Shown one piece after another: positions 40,584-46,854 of a DNA stretch of 46,854 bases. A model generated the notes under the pieces. The model was not told where the DNA came from. It did not search any database and worked only from the letters and a program-made list of their open reading frames with translations. The position numbers were made by a program, and so were the translations under genes. The stretch lies in contig CANDBG010000017.1 in NCBI GenBank assembly GCA_947382875.1, positions 1 through 46,854 on the forward strand. Reading direction: 5' to 3'. Source of the DNA: an uncultured Oscillibacter sp. Lineage in GTDB: Bacteria > Bacillota > Clostridia > Oscillospirales > Oscillospiraceae. Each line of letters begins with the position of its first letter. Positions within the stretch are counted from its first letter, which is position 1.

Positions 40584-42377
40584 TTAATACTTGCTGAAAG
40601 GATTGGAGTCGCCGCTGAAGCCGGAATCGACATCATCCATAACGGGCGCCGGGCTGGGAAGTGCGCTTACACTGCTGCTGCTGGAAAATCCGCTGCCGTC
40701 GCTGCGCAGGTGGAACTTACTCATGAGGCTCTTCATCAGGGATGCCTGACTGGACAGCTCCTGGCTGGCCGCGGCGGACTGCTCGCTGGTAGCGGAGTTC
40801 GTCTGAACCACGGACGAAATCTGGTCGATGCCTTCCGTCACCTGGGCAATGGCTTCCGCTTCTTCCTCCACGGCCTTTGCAATCTCCTGAAGGGCAGACA
40901 TGGTTTCATTGGTGGCTTCTACCGTCTTATTCAGAGATTCAGAAACCCGCTTGACAATCTCACTGCCGTCCTGAACGGAGGCGATAGAGTTGTCAATGAG
41001 TTCCTTGGTGGCCTTGGCGGCCTGGTCGGACTTGGTGGCGAGGTTGCGCACTTCGTCGGCAACCACGGCGAAGCCCTTGCCGGCGCTTCCGGCCCGCGCA
41101 GCCTCGACGGCAGCGTTCAGAGCCAGGATGTTCGTCTGGAAAGCGATATTTTCAATCGTGGCAATAATCTTGCCGATCTCCTCGGAAGAACTGGAAATCT
41201 TCTCCATGGCCTTGACCATCTCATCCATGTAGTCCGAGCTTTCGCGGACACGGCAGTCGGCGTTCTTCGAGTGATCCATGGCGGTTTCGCTGCGCTTGGC
41301 GTTGTTCTGGGAATTGCTGGAAATTTCCGAAATGGTGGCGGACAGCTCTTCCACTGCGCTGGCCTGTTCAGTTGCGCCTTGGGCCAGAGCCTGCGCACCG
41401 GTGGAAACCTGTTCGGAACCAGCGGAAACCTGTTCCGCGCTCATGTCGATCTGCGTGAGGGTATCGCTGAGGTTGCGGTTGATGGCGCGGATCGAGGTCA
41501 GCAGGGAGCTGAGGGCGCCTACGTACATCTTTTCATCCTTGGTGCGGCAGTTGAAATTGCCGTTGCCCATTTCTTCCAGCAGACGGCAGGTGTCGCCGAT
41601 GACCTCGGTGAGCACATACTGACTGGTGCGCAGCGCCTTGCACATATCGCCAAGCTCGTTTTTGCTTTCATACTCCACTGCAAGGTTTAGGTTGCCCTCG
41701 CTGAAGCCCATCAACGCTTCCCGGACCTGGGCCACGGGACGGGCGATGCTGCGGATGATGCGCAGGTTCAGGAAGATCACCCACAAGGAAGCGGCAATAA
41801 TCACGATTACAACAAAGAGGATGGTGAAAAGGACATTCCGCCGCTGGATTTCAACGGTATGGTCCCGGTTTTCCATCAGCGCCTTGCTGATGTCCTGGGC
41901 GACGCTGGCCATTTCATTCAGATGGGTGGTACACTCATTCCGGATCAGGTCCACGGCCTTTTGCCCCTGGTTCTGGTTAACGGCGTCGATAATTTTCGGC
42001 AGAACCGCTTTCCACGCATCGACGGCGTTGTCATACTGGCTCAGACGTTCGTCCTGCAGGGGATAAACCTTTTGCAGCTCGGCCAGGGCGGTATCCAGGT
42101 CCGCCAGGGCGCTGTTTGCGCGGGCTTCCAGGGTGGCGTTTCCGGAATCGCCGGGGCTGAGGGCCATATTGCGCACCACACGGGCGGCGATATTGGCATT
42201 CAAGCGGCATTCGGTAATCAGCTGGGCGGACCGAACATCATGGTCGATGATTTCCTGGTAATTTTTGCTCTGTGAATTCAGCATCAGAAGACACGCAATG
42301 ACGAGCACCAGGGAAATCACAATGTTTGTACCAAATCCCATGAGCAACGAATTTCTCAATTTCATGTTTTTGAGCAT
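40584..42377 (-). CDS. methyl-accepting chemotaxis protein
   Basis: 597 aa. Two membrane segments (about 13-33 and 183-207) enclose a four-helix-bundle sensor (4HB_MCP type). A HAMP domain follows (about 208-262), then the signalling domain with alternating methylation helices, the conserved hairpin [21 protein letters not shown] and [16 protein letters not shown]. The C-terminal 50 residues are a Ser-rich linker ending in NPFSKY. It passes ligand signals to CheA/CheW and so steers flagella. AGGAGGAG lies before the ATG; own promoter upstream and terminator downstream. Ligand unknown. Confidence 0.95.
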   Translation of the reverse strand: MLKNMKLRNSLLMGFGTNIVISLVLVIACLLMLNSQSKNYQEIIDHDVRSAQLITECRLNANIAARVVRNMALSPGDSGNATLEARANSALADLDTALAELQKVYPLQDERLSQYDNAVDAWKAVLPKIIDAVNQNQGQKAVDLIRNECTTHLNEMASVAQDISKALMENRDHTVEIQRRNVLFTILFVVIVIIAASLWVIFLNLRIIRSIARPVAQVREALMGFSEGNLNLAVEYESKNELGDMCKALRTSQYVLTEVIGDTCRLLEEMGNGNFNCRTKDEKMYVGALSSLLTSIRAINRNLSDTLTQIDMSAEQVSAGSEQVSTGAQALAQGATEQASAVEELSATISEISSNSQNNAKRSETAMDHSKNADCRVRESSDYMDEMVKAMEKISSSSEEIGKIIATIENIAFQTNILALNAAVEAARAGSAGKGFAVVADEVRNLATKSDQAAKATKELIDNSIASVQDGSEIVKRVSESLNKTVEATNETMSALQEIAKAVEEEAEAIAQVTEGIDQISSVVQTNSATSEQSAAASQELSSQASLMKSLMSKFHLRSDGSGFSSSSSVSALPSPAPVMDDVDSGFSGDSNPFSKY

Positions 42378-42442
42378 GACCTGCTCCTCCTCTTAATTTG
42401 TTTTGAACTTGCTTTTGCTTCCAGCGGATGGTTCCTTTTTAT

Positions 42443-42471
42443 ATAATAATCCGTTTTGCGGCATTTGTCAA
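42443..42471 (-). promoter_or_regulatory. sigma-A promoter for mcp overlapping the end of the ABC gene
   Basis: A perfect TTGACA (42466-42471) and TATTAT (42443-42448) with 17-bp spacing on the minus strand. The -35 box contains the stop codon of the upstream ABC gene (42468-42470). Confidence 0.75.
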
Positions 42472-43208
42472 ACAACATCTCCGTATCTTCCACGTTTTAC
42501 ATCGCCGATCAAACGTCCATCCACCAGCGTCACCACCCGCTTGCGCATAATGTTGACATACATACTGGCGTGGGTCGCCATAATCACGGTAGTACCCCGG
42601 CGGTTGACCTCCCGCAGGAGATGGAAAATATCCCAGATATTGTCATCGTCCAGATTTGCCGTAATTTCGTCCAGCACCAGGATGGGCGGGCTGTTGATCA
42701 AAGCCCTGGCCAGCTCCACCCGCCGGCATTCGCCCACGGACATTTCCACTGGATACCGCTTTTCCACGCCCTTCATCCCCACCAGGCCCAGGACCTTCGT
42801 CATGCGGGCCTGCATATGCTTGGAGGACTCAAAGCGCCGTTTTCCGATCTGAGCGGCAATTCGGAGGTTATCCTCCACCGTCATTTTTCGGATCAGGCTG
42901 TGTTCCTGGCACACCTTCCCGAACAAAATGGAGAGCCGGTTCTGACTCCAGGGAATCAGGCGCGCAAGATCGCGGTCGTCCAGGTAGACGGCGCCGCGGT
43001 CGGGCTTGAGCTTCCCGGAAATCAGGTCCAGCAGCGTACTTTTGCCCGCGCCGCTGCTTCCCACGAGAAACACAAACTCGCCCTGTTCAATGGTGAGGTT
43101 GATATCTTCCACACCCATTTCGTAGCGTTTCTCCTGTTTCTCAAGCTTGCGGCGTTTCCGGTCAATTTTATAGTATTTTGTTACGTTTTCCAGTGTGATG
43201 GTGGGCAT
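42468..43208 (-). CDS. orphan FtsE-like ABC ATPase
   Basis: 246 aa, cytoplasmic. Walker A GSSGAGKST, signature SVGECRRVELARAL (the family usually reads LSGGEQQR), Walker B ILVLDEITANLD (Ile for the usual Pro), switch His in MATHAS. An extra basic stretch YKIDRKRRKLEKQEKRYE lies between the first strand and the P-loop. No permease (FtsX or other) is within this window. AGGAG is nine bases before the ATG at 43208; the frame further upstream spans a terminator hairpin. It resembles FtsE more than import ATPases. Lies between flagellar genes and an MCP. Confidence 0.8.
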   Translation of the reverse strand: MPTITLENVTKYYKIDRKRRKLEKQEKRYEMGVEDINLTIEQGEFVFLVGSSGAGKSTLLDLISGKLKPDRGAVYLDDRDLARLIPWSQNRLSILFGKVCQEHSLIRKMTVEDNLRIAAQIGKRRFESSKHMQARMTKVLGLVGMKGVEKRYPVEMSVGECRRVELARALINSPPILVLDEITANLDDDNIWDIFHLLREVNRRGTTVIMATHASMYVNIMRKRVVTLVDGRLIGDVKRGRYGDVV

Positions 43209-43241
43209 AAACCTGCGCTCCTGTCCGTCGTTGGCGTCCTG

Positions 43242-43297
43242 AAAACGGGGCGCACCGCAGGCCCCGGCCCTGTACAGGGCCGAGGCGCTGTGCGGTG
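43242..43297 (-). terminator. strong hairpin after the FliT-like gene
   Basis: Outer stem CACCGCA/TGCGGTG (43253-43259, 43291-43297) around a perfect 16-bp palindrome GGCCCTGTACAGGGCC (43266-43281). On the minus strand it is followed by GCCCCGTTTTC. It would partly separate the flagellar genes from the ABC gene. Confidence 0.6.
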
Positions 43298-43690
43298 TCA
43301 TTTTGCATGATAGATGGATTTTTCCCGGTTCAGCTTCAAATTTACAATTTTGTCCAGCTCATAGACCTGCTGAATAAGGCGTGCGTTCATGCTCACCTGT
43401 TTGGCGAGAGGTTCCTCCGCCGGTTCCTGGGGCGGGGCGCCCTTGAGCAGTTCGCTGAGACGGCGGCCTGCTTCCGGATCTATGGCATCCCGCTGGAAAT
43501 CCAGCGCGGTGTTGGCACGGCGGAGCTTTCCCACCGGTTCTTCCCGCATAGATACCAGGAGCTGGATTGCCACCTCATCCCGCCGGTCCACGGCGTCCGC
43601 CAGCTGACGGGTGAGATCCAAGCACTCATTCAGCACGGTATAGATCCGTTTCAGCTGTACATGTGCGTCCAGCAGAACAGATGCGTCCAT
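43298..43690 (-). CDS. FliT/FlgN-like flagellar export chaperone (candidate)
   Basis: 130-aa helical protein directly after fliS, where Bacillota often carry fliT or a flgN-like gene. It has two long amphipathic helices (LDAHVQLKRIYTVLNECLDLTRQLADAVDRRDEVAIQLLV and SMNARLIQQVYELDKIVNLKL) separated by a proline-rich loop, the shape of these chaperones. Sequence alone is not decisive. AGGGGATGG lies before the ATG. It might hold FliD or hook-filament junction proteins before export. Confidence 0.6.
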   Translation of the reverse strand: MDASVLLDAHVQLKRIYTVLNECLDLTRQLADAVDRRDEVAIQLLVSMREEPVGKLRRANTALDFQRDAIDPEAGRRLSELLKGAPPQEPAEEPLAKQVSMNARLIQQVYELDKIVNLKLNREKSIYHAK

Positions 43691-43700
43691 ATTCCATCCC

Positions 43701-44078
43701 CTACTTTCCGGAATCCCCGCTCTTCTGGGCCTGCCGGAAGGCGTCCCGCAGCTCGCCCACCATTCCCTTGACGGGGGTCAGCACTTCCTTCCGCCGCCCG
43801 ATCTTCACCCGGCCGAGCTCATAAGTAAAATACTCATAGAGCTGCGTCAGGTTTTTGCTGATGGGGTACTGGTGGTCCAGCGTTGCGTCCAGGTAGTCAA
43901 TGATGGCAATGCTCCGTTCCACTGCGTCCTCAAAAACGGGGTACTCCTTTTTGTCCAGCATAATTTCTGCCAGCGCAAGGCGCTTATACAGCTCATCATA
44001 CAACAGCAGGAGCAATTCCCCCTGGGTCATGGTGTTGATGCTCTGTTCTTTGTATTGCTGGAAGCCTCTCATGTCCAT
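43701..44078 (-). CDS. fliS: flagellar export chaperone FliS
   Basis: 125-aa chaperone of flagellin, keeping it unpolymerised before export. The FliS pattern is clear: RGFQQYKEQSINTMTQGELLLLLYDELYKRLALAEIML, then AVERSIAIIDYLDATLDHQYPISKNLTQLYEYFTYELGRVKI and a C-terminal helix KGMVGELRDAFRQA. GGAGTG lies 13 bases before the ATG; the second Met (two codons on) is an alternative. Follows fliD by 25 bp, the usual order. Confidence 0.95.
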   Translation of the reverse strand: MDMRGFQQYKEQSINTMTQGELLLLLYDELYKRLALAEIMLDKKEYPVFEDAVERSIAIIDYLDATLDHQYPISKNLTQLYEYFTYELGRVKIGRRKEVLTPVKGMVGELRDAFRQAQKSGDSGK

Positions 44079-44103
44079 CGTCTGTGGATCACTCCTTTAC
44101 GTA

Positions 44104-46713
44104 TCAGCCCCCGGCCAGCTGGGCGAAGTACGAGCTTTGACCGTTCATCTGCGCGACCAGCTGTTCCAGACGGGAGAACTGCTGGGTGTAATAATCCACC
44201 CGGTCGGTCATTTTATCCTGCCACTTTTCGATTTGCTCGTCGATGTTGGTTAATTCCTTATAGATGCTGTTGGTGTACAGCGTACTGGGGGCCAGCAGGG
44301 AACCGGCCTTATCCACCAGAATGCCCTTGCCGCCGGTGGTTTTGCCGTACTGGTCCAGGGGGGTCTTCATGGACTGCATCAGGCCGTCGCTCTTGGTGAA
44401 GATATCCCGCACCTTGTCCGGGTCGCTGTTGAGGGTATCCCGCAGGGCCTGCTCGTCAAATTTCAGGGTGGTGAGACCGTTGGAATAAGAAGTGGTAATG
44501 CCTGCGGCTTTGAGGTCGGCGCCGTTTTCGCCATACATGGAGACGGCGCTTGTCAGACGCTTATAGAGCTGAGAGAGGTCATGATCGCCAAACAGGAGAC
44601 CGGTTTTCGCCTTGTCCTCCCACGCCTTGATGGCGCTCTCGGACATTCCTTCCATATCCTCCTCAGTCAAGGGCTGATAATACGCGCCGCTGCTGCGCTG
44701 GAGGGGTAACGTGGAATAGGCGTTCTTGATCTCCGTCACCATGGCGTTGTAGTCTTCCACCATGGCCTTGACGGCGTCGACAATCTTGTCTGCGTCGGCG
44801 TTGGTCTCAAACGTGACCGGTTCGGTGTTTTCGATCTTTGTGTAGGTAATTTTGCCGTCGGCATCTTTGGTTTCCTCATAGCCGAAGGTGCCCTTCAGCG
44901 TAATGTTCATGCCGTCGATGTCGACGGTGTTGGAAGCGCGGGTCAGCTCCATTTCCTTGCCGTTGACGGTCGCGGAGAAAACCGCGTCCTGACCGGCCTG
45001 GAACTCGCCCTTGTTTGCGTCGGGGTCGCTGGGGTTGCCGAACAGCTCCGCAGACAAGCCCTCGAACTCAATTTTTTCCGCCGCGCCGGTGTTTTTGGCG
45101 GTGAAAACCAATTCGTTCGTCGTCTTGGAATAGCTGGCGTTGAGTCCCGCGTCTTTGTTGGAATTGATGTTGTTGATGATCGTACCCAGAGCGGTTTCCT
45201 TGGTGTACTGACCAACCTCCACGCCGTTCACTTTGAAGGAATAAATCTTGTTTCCCTTCTCGTCCAGCTTGTCGACTTCCTCATAAACGGGGTTGCCGTC
45301 CTCGTCCTTGATGACATTGCCGTCGTAATCGGTCTTTTCCTTCTTCACCTTGACGGTCTCAAAGCCGCCCTTGTCGAGCTTGTCACCCAGAAGGTCGCCG
45401 AGGGTTTTGGTGGTGTCCAGATAGCTGGTGGTGCCGTTGGTTTCGTCCATGCCGAGAATCTTGTTCTTGTCGGACTTGATCTGGAAGATGGAACCCTCTT
45501 TTGCCTCAAATTTGAACTGAATGCCCTTTTGCTTTCCGTCCGCGGAATCGGTCAGGTTATCCGTGACGGTCAGCTTATCCTTGCCGAAGGCGTCGTCAAT
45601 CTTCTTTTGCATCGCCTTTGTGTACGCCTCGTCGCGGAGCTGACGGCTGGCGCTGGAATTGAGGGGTTCATCCTCCTTAATTTTCCGCTTGAGTTCGTCG
45701 TAATACTGAATGGGCTTTTCCTTGTTCATCTCCTCAAGGCTGGCAAGCAGGTCCTCTTTGCTGGGCATATCAATTTTCTTGGTTACGCCGTCCAGGGTGA
45801 TGGTCAGAGGGGCATTTTCGTTCAGGTAGCCGGTAACATCCTTCACAGTTTCCTTCAGGCTTTCCACGCCGTTTTGGTAAATACCCGTCAGCCGTTTGAC
45901 ATCCTCACCGGGGTCTTCGCCGCCCAGGAGGACTTCCTTCACATCGTCACTGGCGCTGCTGACAAAAACGCCGTTGTCCTTTGCGTCCTTGAAGCCGATC
46001 ACGCCGTTATCGTTGGCCTCGGCCTTGAGGACCTTGTTCAGCAGCTCGTCGCCGGTGTAAGCGGTGTTGCCGATGGTGATGGTCTGGTCAGCGAGCTGCT
46101 TATTGATCTCATCCACGACCTCCTGGGCGTTGTTGAACACCTGGGTTTCGTCGAAGTTGACGGTCAGATAGCTCCGGGAATCGGAACCGCCGTAGGCGAG
46201 TGTCATGCTGCCCTTGAGGGTGCTGAGGTCCAGGGGGCCGTCCAGGTTGAACGAGCCCGTCGAGACGGCGGTTGAGGAGCCGCTGCCCTGAAGGTTCTGG
46301 TCAATCGCGCTGCCGTTGATGGCATAGCGGGACGACGTGGCAAGCTGCTTGACAGCGTTGACTGACACGCTGCTGCTGGTTTTGCCGGACGCCGAAATCT
46401 TGTCGGCGTTGGCGCCCTTGGTCAAGGTGCGGACCGCCTGATTAAAGAAGCTGGTGGACGCCAGGTTCGTCGACGAGTTATAAGAGGTATATTTATCGCT
46501 GAATACCGACATCTTATCAATAATACTCCGGTACGCATCCTGTTTCCACTCGGTTTTGGTCCGTTTCTGGGTCAAGGACGTAATCTTGTTTTTGTACGCC
46601 GCTATGGCATTTTCAATCAGGGTCTCCGTATCGAGTCCGCTGGCCAGACCGGAAAGAACATTCCGATTGCCGTAAATACTGTTTGAACTTCCTACTCCGC
46701 TCACAGACGCCAT
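44104..46713 (-). CDS. fliD: flagellar cap protein FliD (hook-associated protein 2), large form
   Basis: 869 aa, longer than the 450-700 usual. The N-terminal domain has VLSGLASGLDTETLIENAIAAYKNKITSL (about residues 19-47), and the C-terminal one (about 660-869) has VKAMVEDYNAMVTEIKNAYS, then the helix ending LTNIDEQIEKWQDKMTDRVDYYTQQFSRLEQLVAQM. The centre (about 200-640) is expanded with acidic, Lys-rich surface segments. It caps the growing filament and promotes flagellin folding. AAAGGAG is 11 bases before the ATG. First gene of the fliD-fliS-fliT-like run. Confidence 0.94.
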   Translation of the reverse strand: MASVSGVGSSNSIYGNRNVLSGLASGLDTETLIENAIAAYKNKITSLTQKRTKTEWKQDAYRSIIDKMSVFSDKYTSYNSSTNLASTSFFNQAVRTLTKGANADKISASGKTSSSVSVNAVKQLATSSRYAINGSAIDQNLQGSGSSTAVSTGSFNLDGPLDLSTLKGSMTLAYGGSDSRSYLTVNFDETQVFNNAQEVVDEINKQLADQTITIGNTAYTGDELLNKVLKAEANDNGVIGFKDAKDNGVFVSSASDDVKEVLLGGEDPGEDVKRLTGIYQNGVESLKETVKDVTGYLNENAPLTITLDGVTKKIDMPSKEDLLASLEEMNKEKPIQYYDELKRKIKEDEPLNSSASRQLRDEAYTKAMQKKIDDAFGKDKLTVTDNLTDSADGKQKGIQFKFEAKEGSIFQIKSDKNKILGMDETNGTTSYLDTTKTLGDLLGDKLDKGGFETVKVKKEKTDYDGNVIKDEDGNPVYEEVDKLDEKGNKIYSFKVNGVEVGQYTKETALGTIINNINSNKDAGLNASYSKTTNELVFTAKNTGAAEKIEFEGLSAELFGNPSDPDANKGEFQAGQDAVFSATVNGKEMELTRASNTVDIDGMNITLKGTFGYEETKDADGKITYTKIENTEPVTFETNADADKIVDAVKAMVEDYNAMVTEIKNAYSTLPLQRSSGAYYQPLTEEDMEGMSESAIKAWEDKAKTGLLFGDHDLSQLYKRLTSAVSMYGENGADLKAAGITTSYSNGLTTLKFDEQALRDTLNSDPDKVRDIFTKSDGLMQSMKTPLDQYGKTTGGKGILVDKAGSLLAPSTLYTNSIYKELTNIDEQIEKWQDKMTDRVDYYTQQFSRLEQLVAQMNGQSSYFAQLAGG

Positions 46714-46854
46714 AATTCAATGCACTCCTTTCAGATAATAGGGCAAACGTTCCCATATCTTTGCCCTTTCGATTTACTTCGCCGGAAAAAAAGATTTTTT
46801 TTGCTATTCCTCTATGTTTTTTTATCGACATATAGTATAATAAAAATAAGAGGT
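46714..46854 (-). promoter_or_regulatory. fliD upstream region, promoter partly outside the window
   Basis: AT-rich, with long A and T runs. On the minus strand a TATACT (46834-46839) would need its -35 beyond the window end. GTCGATAA just downstream resembles a sigma-28 -10 box (GCCGATAA), but no TAAA-type -35 is found at the right distance. No firm promoter call. Confidence 0.3.

Noticed and set aside
37783-40587. 934-codon plus-strand frame antisense to the FtsA-like gene
   Set aside because: Arg/Pro/His-rich translation with no motif, opposite a gene with clear actin-fold motifs.
46613-46831. 72-aa minus-strand ORF over the fliD start
   Set aside because: It overlaps the fliD ribosome site and N-terminus in another frame and has no ribosome site of its own.
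1-46854. Prophage, transposon, CRISPR or integrative element
   Set aside because: No integrase, transposase, phage structural gene, direct-repeat array or composition break was seen; the genes are core metabolism and motility.

Overview
The window looks like chromosomal DNA from a GC-rich, motile, anaerobic member of the Bacillota, most likely an Oscillospiraceae-type gut Clostridium. The evidence is the glmU-like/prs/pth gene order, strong AGGAGG ribosome sites almost everywhere, a YtrA-type GntR/ABC cassette, acetate kinase, LuxS, flagellar fliD/fliS and an MCP, all with the protein flavour of that group. No rRNA, confident tRNA, CRISPR array, prophage or transposase gene is visible. Nearly all of it is ordinary, tightly packed core genome.

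Layout. 1-2327 (minus): a degenerate GlmU-like nucleotidyltransferase, PRPP synthetase and peptidyl-tRNA hydrolase, followed by a hairpin cluster. 2646-7142 (plus): TrmL, then lower glycolysis (pgk, tpiA, gpmI) ending in a strong terminator, with a second hairpin array between pgk and tpiA. 7172-9445 (plus): a LytTR regulator overlapping a DUF3021-type membrane protein, then a lipoprotein. 9454-14737 (minus): one long run purA, two paralogous unknown genes, purB, lspA, rluD, so both IMP-to-AMP enzymes flank the unknown pair. 14801-18999 (minus): glyA, a very cysteine-rich small protein, a 578-bp gap with tRNA T-arm-like motifs, then a slipin and an RlaP-type nucleotidyltransferase.

19082-30012: a zinc-ribbon membrane protein, GNAT, secreted amidase_6 protein and Cof phosphatase, then a plus-strand GntR/ABC/permease cassette with an N-acetylmuramoyl-alanine amidase, a 55-aa small protein and an HMA-like protein without its metal motif, then on the minus strand tmcAL and an RsiV-like lipoprotein. 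30065-34125 (plus): ackA, then mtnN and luxS (two consecutive steps of S-adenosylhomocysteine breakdown) with an overlapping membrane protein, then a Mn-type SOD. 34130-35660 (minus): ECF sigma factor and its DUF4179-type anti-sigma candidate.

35811-46854: a stand-alone single-ring Hsp100/Clp-like ATPase faces a minus-strand block of flagellar and cell-architecture genes: fliD, fliS, a FliT-like ORF, an orphan FtsE-like ATPase, an MCP, an FtsA-like actin-fold protein with a long C-terminal extension, and a Lys/Ala-rich membrane-anchored protein.

The less explained parts are this last block, the gene pair between purA and purB, the cysteine-rich protein, and three cases where the ribosome site of a gene lies inside a stable hairpin. 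Gene functions are assigned by recognising motifs in the translated sequence; no database search was possible.
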